Assembly (NCBI GenBank): GCA_021163525.1
Contig: JAGGTX010000029.1
Location: 1-5,062, forward strand
Source of the DNA: Caldifarciminota bacterium
GTDB lineage: Bacteria; Hydrothermota; UBA3072; B12-G15
Reading direction: 5' to 3'
Length of the DNA: 5,062 nucleotides
The translations under genes and the position numbers were made by a program. Positions within the stretch are counted from its first letter, which is position 1; each line of letters opens with the position of its first letter. Below, one piece after another: positions 1-5,062 of the stretch. Under the pieces are notes generated by a model that was not told the DNA's origin, ran no database searches, and was given only the letters and a program-made list of their open reading frames with translations.

Positions 1-794
1 ATATCCTTTAAGCCACTCACGGCAATGTATGAAAGAATACATCTCCTCATCATTGAAAGCCTTCTATTGTTAATCAGTTCTTCAAAAGGGGTGCCCTGAA
101 CAAGGAGGGGAAATTCAATCAGGAAATCCTGAACATTTTTATCAATCCTTGAATTGACAAGTTTCTTAAGACCCACTTCTGCATCTTTTATAAAGGAAAT
201 GAGTTCCTCCATCTTTTGAACATCCTTTCCGGTTTCTGAACCGAAATGGTCCATGAATGTGATGGTGGAGATGACATCCCTCAAACTTTCCCTTTCAAAA
301 TCCAGGGAATTTGGAACCCTGATTATCCATGCAAACCTATCAACAAGTGCAAGGTCAATTCCCACAACTCCCAGATAACCAGGGGGATTCATGCCACCTA
401 TAATGTACTTAAGGGTCTTTACAGGAATTCCCATCACACTCCTTGACCTGATAATCTCCAGCCACTTGTTCTGCATCTCAGGGGATGCCCTTGAAATCTC
501 GTCAACAAAAATCAGTTCTCTTCCCCAGATGGATAGTTCAGTTGGAACATAGCGAACCTTCCCATCAGAGTAATCTGGAAAACCAATGATGTCCTCAAAC
601 ATGCCCTTTGATGCATCATACACATGATAGTTCAAACCAAGCGCCTTCCCAAGCGCAATGGCAACGAAGGTTTTACCCGTTCCTGGAGCACCAACCAGAA
701 GCATTGGTTCTCTGAGGACAAGGCCTGCAAGAAGATATGGCTCTATCTCTTCCCATCCTACCACCCCTATCCTTGAGAGAAAATCATGTTTCAT
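1..794 (-). CDS. MoxR-like AAA+ ATPase (AAA_5 type), 3' end beyond the window
   Basis: Open for 264 codons from ATG 794-792 to the left edge, so the C-terminus is missing. It encodes a AAA+ ATPase of the MoxR/AAA_5 type. Walker A is GAPGTGKT (residues 35-42), Walker B is LIFVDE (94-99), sensor 1 is the Asn of GGMNP (N136), the arginine finger is in LVDRFA (R153), and a sensor-2-like RRLSMMRR lies at 244-251. The segment DIIGFPDY (68-75), followed by a short insert before Walker B, is typical of MoxR proteins. MoxR ATPases are thought to act as chaperones that remodel or metallate partner complexes, usually together with a von Willebrand factor A protein encoded next door. Any such partner would lie left of the window, so the substrate is unknown. 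The start at 794 is fixed by a strong Shine-Dalgarno four bases upstream. ATG 787 is a less well placed alternative. The fold is certain; the function is only at family level. Confidence 0.9.
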   Translation of the reverse strand, partial: MKHDFLSRIGVVGWEEIEPYLLAGLVLREPMLLVGAPGTGKTFVAIALGKALGLNYHVYDASKGMFEDIIGFPDYSDGKVRYVPTELSIWGRELIFVDEISRASPEMQNKWLEIIRSRSVMGIPVKTLKYIIGGMNPPGYLGVVGIDLALVDRFAWIIRVPNSLDFERESLRDVISTITFMDHFGSETGKDVQKMEELISFIKDAEVGLKKLVNSRIDKNVQDFLIEFPLLVQGTPFEELINNRRLSMMRRCILSYIAVSGLKD

Positions 795-798
795 TGAA

Positions 799-806
799 CA
801 CCTCCT
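799..806 (-). promoter_or_regulatory. Shine-Dalgarno of the AAA+ ATPase gene
   Basis: On the minus strand this reads AGGAGGTG, near-perfect complementarity to the 16S rRNA 3' end, followed by four bases (TTCA) and the ATG at 794. It decides the start in favour of 794 over the in-frame ATG at 787. Confidence 0.9.
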
Positions 807-839
807 TTTAATGACCGAATAAATTTACAATCAGAAATA

Positions 840-867
840 AATATATAGCGTATTTACAAAATGTCAA
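840..867 (-). promoter_or_regulatory. sigma70-like promoter of the AAA+ ATPase gene
   Basis: On the minus strand there is a perfect -35 TTGACA (867-862), a 16-bp spacer and a -10 TATATT (845-840, 5 of 6 consensus). Transcription would start near 833 and give a leader of about 40 nt containing the Shine-Dalgarno. The -35 box directly abuts the inverted-repeat cluster that begins at 869. An insertion there would have replaced whatever lay upstream of the core promoter without damaging it. Confidence 0.8.
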
Positions 868-868
868 G

Positions 869-984
869 CCCTGTTTCAGGGACACTTTCTTCGGGTTCTT
901 CTACACGGGCAAAGAACCCAATGCCCGATTCTTTTCAATGAGTGTTTTTTCAGTATCATAAATTGTGCACCTGTGTCCCCGGAA
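869..984. repeat. inverted-repeat cluster, possible MITE/REP-type mobile remnant
   Basis: Three inverted repeats lie close together. CCCTG (869-873) and CAGGG (877-881) form a 5-bp hairpin with a TTT loop. GGGTTCTT (893-900) and AAGAACCC (912-919) form a perfect 8-bp stem with an 11-nt loop. GGGACAC (879-885) and GTGTCCC (973-979) flank the group. With one gap the outer repeat extends to TTCAGGGACAC (875-885) against the complement of 973-984, TTCCGGGGACAC, giving terminal-repeat-like ends about 110 bp apart. CGGGC (906-910) in the loop can also pair with GCCCG (923-927), as an alternative to the central stem. There is no open reading frame inside. Ends containing GTGTCCCCGG resemble those I associate with elements near Y1-type transposases, but that is from memory and unverified. 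The repeats are directly visible; the mobile origin is inference. Confidence 0.5.
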
Positions 985-995
985 AAATATGGGTG

Positions 996-1021
996 TTGAC
1001 AAAGAAAAAACTTATCATAAT
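996..1021 (+). promoter_or_regulatory. possible promoter of the glycosyltransferase gene
   Basis: A perfect -35 TTGACA lies at 996-1001. The best -10 is CATAAT at 1016-1021 (5 of 6), but the spacer is only 14 bp, shorter than the usual 16-18. A weaker -10, TAATTT at 1018-1023, gives 16 bp. Either would start transcription at about 1028-1030, downstream of the TTG at 1024 and upstream of the ATGs at 1072 and 1084. This supports a later translation start for the glycosyltransferase. Confidence 0.4.
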
Positions 1022-1071
1022 TTTTGATTATTGTGAATCTTTATTATTGGTTTTTGGGAAAATATGCAAGG

Positions 1072-2505
1072 ATGACCTGGAAAATGTATAAAAAATCCTT
1101 GTTGGACCTTGATTGGTTGGAAAAGCCTTATGTTTTTATATTGGTTTTTTCGTTTATTTTATCAAGAATTCCTTTATTAAACTTAGGGTTTGGTGCTGAT
1201 GCAGATGCCTGGCGAATTGCTAACTCCGCTTTTGATTTACGATATTCTCATATTTATCATACTTCACGATTTCCCGGGTATCCCCTCCCTGAATATGTTA
1301 ATTCAATTGTTATAAAATACGGTTGGATTGCTACAAATACTCTGACTATGTTCCTCTCTTTGATTTCGGTTGTTTTCTTTGCTAAGATTTTGAAAGACTT
1401 AGAGGTTGAAAATAAAGGCTTATTAGTGTTAACATATGCATTTTTACCAATTTTATGGATTAATAGCACAAATACAATGGATTATATGTGGGCAACAACA
1501 TTTATTGTCATGGCCTGGTTCTTTTTGCTTAAAAAAAGGTTCTTTCTTTCAGGTTTGATTTTGGGTTTAGCTGCTGGTTCACGAATAACATCGCTTATTT
1601 TAGTTCTTCCGTTCCTCTATATAATTTGGACAGAAAATAAAAAGACCAAAAATATTATTTATTTCAGCATATCTGTATCACTATTATCTTTTGTTTTATT
1701 TTTACCACTATTCCTTCAGTATGGTCCTATGTTTCTGAGATATTATCCTGTAAAGATGGCCACAATGGAATTACTTATTATAACAGGATATAGATTTTTA
1801 AAATCTTTTGGAGTATTATCAGTGATTTTTGGACTGATAATATTTATTTTATCAATAAATTTATTGATTAAAAAAATTAAAAACAGAGAGAAAGAAACTA
1901 TATTTTTATTAATAGTTATTTTATTATTTTTCATAATGTTTCTTAAATTTCCTTACAATCCAGAATATTTAATTCCTACCATACCTTTCATTTTAATTAT
2001 TATTAATAAAATTTGCAAGAAGCAACATGTTATAATATTGTCTATATTTTTATTATTAAACTCATTTATTTCTTTTTTCGTTGTAGAAAAAGACAATAAC
2101 AAAAATTTAATGATTCATCTGATTGATAAAGGAATAATTATAAAAAATATTGAAGAAAGAATTGAACAAATTAAATTCTGCAAATACCTGATTAATACCA
2201 ATATCAATCATTCCGTTGTGATTGTTGGTTGGTATCTTCCGGTCTTATCTTATTTGGACGAGAATGTTTCATGCATCAGGAGTCATAAAATGATAGGGGA
2301 TCAAAATGATGTAAAAAAAGGCATTTGGAATTTTGAAAAAGATGTTTGGTATCGATATTTAGTGCCCCTTGATGAACTTCATGATTTACAGGAAAAAGGT
2401 TACACCATATATTATATTAAAGGAATTCGTGAGTATACCAAAAGGGTTTATGGTTATGATTTAATTAATTACGATTGTATTTATCTAAGTGATGAAGAGA
2501 ATTAA
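1072..2505 (+). CDS. Multi-pass GT-C type membrane glycosyltransferase (ArnT/PMT_2-like)
   Basis: It encodes an integral membrane protein of 477 residues from ATG 1072. About ten hydrophobic helices fall within residues 20-340, followed by a soluble tail of about 135 residues. The pattern is that of GT-C glycosyltransferases (ArnT/PMT families), which use a lipid-phosphate-linked sugar and work on the outer face of the membrane. The first outer loop has an acidic motif, GADADAW (residues 41-47), where GT-C enzymes keep their catalytic acidic residues, then SRFPGYPLPE (65-74). NPEYLIP (296-302) near the last helices is also family-like. Donor and acceptor cannot be told. The frame is open from TTG 1024 (493 residues), but that start has no Shine-Dalgarno and would precede the predicted transcript start. 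ATG 1084, with AAGGA at 1068-1072 upstream, is another candidate. G+C is very low (8 of 60 bases at 1861-1920), unlike the flanking genes, which suggests horizontal acquisition. It appears to be a single-gene unit. Confidence 0.75.
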   Translation: MTWKMYKKSLLDLDWLEKPYVFILVFSFILSRIPLLNLGFGADADAWRIANSAFDLRYSHIYHTSRFPGYPLPEYVNSIVIKYGWIATNTLTMFLSLISVVFFAKILKDLEVENKGLLVLTYAFLPILWINSTNTMDYMWATTFIVMAWFFLLKKRFFLSGLILGLAAGSRITSLILVLPFLYIIWTENKKTKNIIYFSISVSLLSFVLFLPLFLQYGPMFLRYYPVKMATMELLIITGYRFLKSFGVLSVIFGLIIFILSINLLIKKIKNREKETIFLLIVILLFFIMFLKFPYNPEYLIPTIPFILIIINKICKKQHVIILSIFLLLNSFISFFVVEKDNNKNLMIHLIDKGIIIKNIEERIEQIKFCKYLINTNINHSVVIVGWYLPVLSYLDENVSCIRSHKMIGDQNDVKKGIWNFEKDVWYRYLVPLDELHDLQEKGYTIYYIKGIREYTKRVYGYDLINYDCIYLSDEEN

Positions 2506-2703
2506 GATAAGATACAATATTCATATTTATAAAAAGGCTGTTCAATAAAATTAACATAGCTTTTTCAATTGGTTTCTGCATCATTGTGTATGGAATAAGC
2601 ATAGCGCTGATTATGTAGATTACTGGAATGTTGCCTTTGGCTTTAAGTTTCCTGAATAGATATTTAGGTTTTTATTCTTTTCCCTTGAACCTTTTTTGTT
2701 TAA
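2465..2703. other. spacer with probable decayed coding sequence
   Basis: No intact gene lies between the glycosyltransferase stop and the next operon, but the composition is protein-like in several frames. On the plus strand, a 34-codon frame at 2555-2656 ends at TAG 2657 and contains NKHSADYVDYWNVAFGF, rich in Trp, His and Tyr, which is unusual for random AT-rich DNA. A second plus frame from 2526 is hydrophobic up to TAG 2616. On the minus strand, a 68-codon stop-to-stop frame (2671-2468, stop at 2467-2465) contains YLFRKLKAKGNIPVIYIISA and overlaps the end of the glycosyltransferase gene by about 40 nt. None has a ribosome binding site and I recognise no family. The most economical reading is debris of one gene left when the AT-rich segment was inserted or trimmed. 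Which strand was coding is undecided. Confidence 0.3.
2531..2565 (+). terminator. weak stem-loop after the glycosyltransferase gene, possible terminator
   Basis: AAAAAGGCT (2531-2539) can pair with AGCTTTTT (2558-2565) with one bulged G and an 18-nt loop, ending in five T residues. Only three pairs are outside the A/T run and the loop is long, so this is a poor intrinsic terminator. It is listed because it is the only candidate in the 26-60 nt after the stop codon. Confidence 0.2.
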
Positions 2704-2712
2704 CTGTATTAT
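2685..2712 (+). promoter_or_regulatory. sigma70-like promoter of the glmU-like operon
   Basis: A -35 TTGAAC (2685-2690, 4 of 6) and a -10 TATTAT (2707-2712, 5 of 6) are separated by 16 bp. The predicted transcript start, about seven bases after the -10, falls at about 2719, the A of the glmU-like ATG. An overlapping -10, TATAAG (2710-2715), with a 19-bp spacer would give a similar start. The operon may therefore be transcribed as a leaderless mRNA. Confidence 0.6.
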
Positions 2713-2718
2713 AAGGAT

Positions 2719-3666
2719 ATGGCACTCGGTGTGATTATTATGGCTGGTGGAATAGGAAAGAGGATGAAGTCTGAGAGGGTGAAGGTTCTCCACAACCTTC
2801 TGGGAAAACCTGTTCTCTTTTATGTGGTGGAGAGGGCAAAATCGCTCAATCCAGATGAGATTGTTATTGTTTATGGAAAGAAAGGCAGGGAAATAAAGAA
2901 TATGTTTTCTGGTGTAAGGTATGCATATCAGGAGGTTCCCATGGGAACAGGTGATGCTGTTATGAAGGCACTTGGAGAGATTGAGGGGTTTGATGGAGAG
3001 ATTATAGTCCTCTCAGGGGATGTTCCCCTCCTCACTGAAGGCACATTGAACAAACTTATACAGCATCACAGGAATGGAAACTTTCAGTGCACCATACTCA
3101 CATTCTATCCACCTGAACCAGGTGCCTATGGAAGGATTGTTAGGGAGGGGGATGAGGTCCTGCGTATTGTTGAGGCAAGGGATGCAACCGATGAGGAGTT
3201 ACAGATAAAAGAGGTTAACAGTGGTATCTATGTTTTCCACAGTGATTACCTGAGGAAAGGCCTAACAATGATTGATAATAAAAATGCACAGGGAGAGTAT
3301 TATCTGACCGATGTAATTCAAAAGATAAGAGGGATGGGAGGGAAGGTTGGCGGTGTGCCTGCTGATGACCCATTTGAGGTTTCTGGAATAAACACAAGGG
3401 AAGAACTTTCAATTGTTGAGGATGCTTTGAGAAAGAGGGTTATAAAACACTTCCAGGAAAATGGGGTAACATTCCATATGCCAGATACAATTTATGTTGA
3501 GGCGGGTGTTTCAATTGGTGAGGACACAGAGATTTATCCCTTCTGCTACATAGGGGGTAATACAAGGATAGGTAGAGGTTGCACCATTGAGCCTTTCTGT
3601 TATCTTTATGATGCTATGGTAAAGGATGGGGAAAGGGTTAAGGCAGGAAAGGGGATAAATGGGTAG
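2719..3666 (+). CDS. glmU: GlmU-type UDP-GlcNAc pyrophosphorylase, lacking the acetyltransferase domain
   Basis: It encodes 315 residues; bifunctional GlmU is usually about 450-460. Residues 1-230 match the uridylyltransferase half, which joins GlcNAc-1-phosphate and UTP into UDP-GlcNAc for peptidoglycan and envelope glycans. Visible motifs are the nucleotide loop MAGGIGKRMKS (8-18) with KVLH (22-25), QEVPMGTGDA (71-80), GDVP (100-103, metal-ligand Asp101), YGRI (137-140), EARDATDEE (152-160), VNSGIYVF (166-173), YYLTDVI (194-200) and GIN (223-225, second metal-ligand Asn225). After that there are only about three left-handed beta-helix turns (about 257-305), then the stop. The GlmU acetyltransferase active-site region is absent, so this protein should not make GlcNAc-1-phosphate itself. 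ATG 2719 is needed for the first beta strand (GVIIMAGG). AAGGA (2713-2717) almost touches it, too close for a normal Shine-Dalgarno. The stop overlaps the next gene by 8 nt. The N-terminal assignment is strong; a paralogous nucleotidyltransferase with another sugar substrate is possible. Confidence 0.85.
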   Translation: MALGVIIMAGGIGKRMKSERVKVLHNLLGKPVLFYVVERAKSLNPDEIVIVYGKKGREIKNMFSGVRYAYQEVPMGTGDAVMKALGEIEGFDGEIIVLSGDVPLLTEGTLNKLIQHHRNGNFQCTILTFYPPEPGAYGRIVREGDEVLRIVEARDATDEELQIKEVNSGIYVFHSDYLRKGLTMIDNKNAQGEYYLTDVIQKIRGMGGKVGGVPADDPFEVSGINTREELSIVEDALRKRVIKHFQENGVTFHMPDTIYVEAGVSIGEDTEIYPFCYIGGNTRIGRGCTIEPFCYLYDAMVKDGERVKAGKGING

Positions 3667-4078
3667 GAAGAAGAAAAGGAAGGTTTCTCCTCTTTCTATA
3701 ATTCTTCTCCTTCTACTCGCTTCCTTCTTATCTTCGCTCTTTTACAAAATTGTGAAAAAGGGACCATCTGAACCCATCCGTGTTGAGGTACTCAATGCAT
3801 GTGGTGTTAGTAAACTTGCAAGGAGAACCACAGAGGTATTGAGGGAAATGGGATTTGATGTTGTTTATTACGGGAATGCAACGACCATGAGAAGCGAAAG
3901 TGTTGTTGTGGAAAGGCACTCAAAGGATGGAAGGCATGCAAAGGTCGTTGCCAGGGCACTCGGTATAAAGCAGATTATTGTGAGTATAGACACAACAGGG
4001 ATTGCACAGGTGAGTGTAATAATTGGCAAGGACTATAAGCGAATAAAAAAATTAAACAGGAGGGAATTTGTCCTGTAA
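3659..4078 (+). CDS. Small membrane-anchored LytR_C domain protein
   Basis: It encodes 139 residues. A basic start (GRKKKRK, 2-8) is followed by one hydrophobic helix (about 11-31), so the rest probably lies outside the cytoplasmic membrane. Residues 39-125 match the LytR C-terminal domain (LytR_C): IRVEVLNACG (40-49), then SKLARRTTEVLREMGFDV (51-68), and a closing VSVIIGKDY (118-126). The usual LytR-CpsA-Psr catalytic domain, which attaches glycopolymers to peptidoglycan, is absent, so this is a stand-alone domain of unknown biochemical role, presumably binding an envelope component. The ATG overlaps the glmU-like stop by 8 nt and is preceded by GGAAAGGGG (3646-3654), four bases upstream. 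The 3' end overlaps rsfS by 11 nt and carries its Shine-Dalgarno. Orphan LytR_C genes beside rsfS occur in other bacteria as I recall, but the functional link is not established. Domain call confident; function unknown. Confidence 0.8.
   Translation: MGRKKKRKVSPLSIILLLLLASFLSSLFYKIVKKGPSEPIRVEVLNACGVSKLARRTTEVLREMGFDVVYYGNATTMRSESVVVERHSKDGRHAKVVARALGIKQIIVSIDTTGIAQVSVIIGKDYKRIKKLNRREFVL
4058..4063 (+). promoter_or_regulatory. Shine-Dalgarno selecting the TTG start of rsfS
   Basis: A perfect AGGAGG (extended to AGGAGGGA) lies inside the end of the LytR_C gene, four bases before TTG 4068. No ATG is correctly spaced from it, and the first in-frame ATG is 42 nt further on (4110). This makes TTG the likely start and suggests translational coupling to the upstream gene. 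Confidence 0.85.
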
Positions 4079-4436
4079 AAAAATCACAAAGAGAACCATT
4101 AACACAATAATGGGTTTTCTTTACGAGAAGAAGGCACACAACATAATCGGGATAGACCTGAGGAAGGTCACTGATATTGCCGACTTCTTCATTATCTGCA
4201 CTGCTGAATCTGATATTCACTCAAAGGCACTATGTGATAACCTTGAGGAGTTTCTTGAGGAAAAGGGGTTGAGACCACATCACATTGAGGGAAGGGAAAG
4301 GGCACACTGGATTCTCATGGACTATCTTGATTTTGTGGTGCACATCTTTCTTCCAGAGGAAAGGGCATTTTATTCACTTGAGAGACTATGGGGTGATGCA
4401 CCAACCTGGGGGATGGAGGATGAGGCAGAGGATTAA
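4068..4436 (+). CDS. rsfS: Ribosome silencing factor RsfS (Iojap/YbeB/DUF143)
   Basis: It encodes 122 residues, the usual size for the family. RsfS binds ribosomal protein uL14 on the 50S subunit and blocks joining of the subunits, lowering translation under starvation. Family signatures are GIDLRKVTDIADFFIICTA (28-46), HSKALCDNLEEFL (51-63), GLRPHHIEGRERAHWILMDY (67-86) and DFVVHIFLPEERAFYSLERL (88-107), ending in WGDAP (108-112) and a short acidic tail. The conserved surface FYxLERLWGDAP is intact. The start is TTG with a perfect AGGAGG four bases before it. Starting at ATG 4110 would cut part of the first helix. It overlaps the LytR_C gene by 11 nt and argS by 17 nt, so it is probably translated in step with both. 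Identification is near certain. Confidence 0.97.
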   Translation: MSCKKITKRTINTIMGFLYEKKAHNIIGIDLRKVTDIADFFIICTAESDIHSKALCDNLEEFLEEKGLRPHHIEGRERAHWILMDYLDFVVHIFLPEERAFYSLERLWGDAPTWGMEDEAED

Positions 4437-5062
4437 AGAGGTTCTTGAAGATATTTTGAAAGACTATGGTGAATCCGTTGATTTCAAGGTAACAAGACCT
4501 GAAGACAGGGAATTTGGAGATTATACAACAAACCTTCCATTCCTCCTTGCTAAATCCCTGAGAAGGAACCCTGTTGAAATAGGAGAGGAGATTGCAAAAA
4601 AGATAAGTGTAGATGGGCTTGAGGTTACATCCGTCAGGGGGTTTATCAACTTTCGTATTTCTAAAGGGGTTCTTCAGAATAACCTTTTGAAGGCAATAGA
4701 GGAAGGATATGGCAAGGGTGAGAATAAGGGGATTAAAATAAATGTTGAGTTTGTGAGTGCAAATCCAACGGGCCCTCTTCACCTTGCAAGTGCAAGGGCA
4801 GCAGCATTTGGTGATACACTTGTCAGGTTGCTCCGTTATAAGGGATACACAGCAGAGAGTGAATACTATGTGAATGATGCAGGGAAACAGATTGATAACC
4901 TCGCCCTTTCTGTTGATGCGAGGATAAAGGAGATTAAAGGGGAGAAGTATTCAATCCCTGAGGATGGTTATCATGGAGAGTATATAAGGGATATTGCAAT
5001 GTCAGCAGTTGAATTGGGTATAAAGGGATTTGATGAATTAAAAGGTTTTTCTGTGGATTATA
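4420..5062 (+). CDS. argS: Arginyl-tRNA synthetase, N-terminal part (runs off the window)
   Basis: The first 214 codons of ArgRS, which charges tRNA-Arg with arginine using ATP in the cytoplasm. The ArgRS-specific N-terminal domain spans about residues 1-100, with FGDYTTNLPF (32-41) and RGFINFRIS (73-81). The class I catalytic core begins with NVEFVSANPTGPLH (108-121). The HIGH motif here reads HLAS (121-124), followed by ARAAAFGDTLVRLL, where most ArgRS have HVGH followed by AR. The Gly and second His are replaced by Ala and Ser. EYYVNDAGKQI, slightly further on, is canonical and supports a working enzyme. The KMSKS region and anticodon-binding domain lie beyond the edge. ATG 4420 gives the expected N-terminus. 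GGAGG (4415-4419) touches it directly, and the start lies 17 nt inside rsfS, so initiation probably depends on coupling. Gene identity is near certain. Confidence 0.97.
   Translation, partial: MRQRIKEVLEDILKDYGESVDFKVTRPEDREFGDYTTNLPFLLAKSLRRNPVEIGEEIAKKISVDGLEVTSVRGFINFRISKGVLQNNLLKAIEEGYGKGENKGIKINVEFVSANPTGPLHLASARAAAFGDTLVRLLRYKGYTAESEYYVNDAGKQIDNLALSVDARIKEIKGEKYSIPEDGYHGEYIRDIAMSAVELGIKGFDELKGFSVDY

Noticed and set aside
246..446. Plus-strand frame of 66 codons
   Set aside because: It lies wholly inside the minus-strand AAA+ gene, which has intact Walker and sensor motifs. It is an antisense shadow.
891..928. H-type pseudoknot (8-bp stem 893-900/912-919 plus 906-910/923-927)
   Set aside because: The loop that must cross the 8-bp stem is only three nucleotides (920-922), which is too short. 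The pairings are better seen as alternatives.
860..1020. tRNA or known riboswitch in the divergent spacer
   Set aside because: No cloverleaf, T-loop signature or recognised aptamer core could be found despite the stems.
3600..3800. Frameshift hiding the rest of the GlmU acetyltransferase domain
   Set aside because: The sequence after 3666 encodes the LytR_C protein, with its own ribosome binding site and membrane helix. No hexapeptide-repeat coding is visible in the other frames.
3215..4220. Minus-strand frames antisense to the glmU-like, LytR_C and rsfS genes
   Set aside because: All are covered by recognised plus-strand genes. Their Cys/Ser/His-rich composition is typical of antisense translation.
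4315..4782. Minus-strand open frame of 155 codons
   Set aside because: It is antisense to the rsfS end and argS start, both firmly identified. It has no ribosome binding site and no recognisable motif.
1..5062. CRISPR array or long direct repeats
   Set aside because: No regularly spaced repeat units were seen. Only short chance repeats such as CAATG at 919 and 936 occur.

Overview
The window is bacterial. It has strong Shine-Dalgarno sequences (AGGAGG-type), sigma70-like promoter boxes, and the bacterial genes rsfS, argS and a GlmU-type uridylyltransferase in one tight gene string. The ordinary genes favour AGG/AGA arginine and ATA isoleucine codons and have moderate G+C (for example 30 of 60 bases at 4741-4800). 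This usage is common in thermophilic and deep-branching uncultured phyla, but I cannot assign a lineage from the sequence alone.

Layout. (1) On the minus strand, from 794 to beyond the left edge, lies the first 264 codons of a MoxR-like AAA+ ATPase. It has a clear promoter (867-840) and Shine-Dalgarno. (2) The divergent intergenic region (795-1071) carries that promoter, a cluster of inverted repeats that looks like a roughly 110-bp MITE/REP-type mobile remnant (about 869-984), and a weak rightward promoter. (3) On the plus strand at 1072-2505 is a very AT-rich gene for a multi-pass GT-C type glycosyltransferase; it looks compositionally foreign. (4) A 213-bp spacer (2506-2718) has no intact gene but contains what looks like decayed coding sequence and the promoter of the next operon. 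(5) From 2719 to the right edge is a compact plus-strand operon in which each gene overlaps the next: a GlmU-like uridylyltransferase lacking the acetyltransferase domain (2719-3666), a small membrane-anchored LytR_C protein (3659-4078), ribosome silencing factor RsfS (4068-4436, TTG start) and the first 214 codons of arginyl-tRNA synthetase (4420 to edge).

How the genes fit together. The right-hand operon joins supply of a cell-wall sugar nucleotide (UDP-GlcNAc), an envelope-facing LytR_C protein and two translation genes. Overlaps of 8, 11 and 17 nt point to translational coupling. The glycosyltransferase gene sits between a mobile-element-like remnant and gene debris and appears to be an acquired insertion between the AAA+ gene and the housekeeping operon.

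I found no convincing undescribed multi-gene system. The points most worth a second look are the truncated GlmU, the altered class I HIGH motif (HLAS) of the ArgRS, the possibly leaderless start of the glmU-like gene, and the structured repeat next to the AT-rich insertion.
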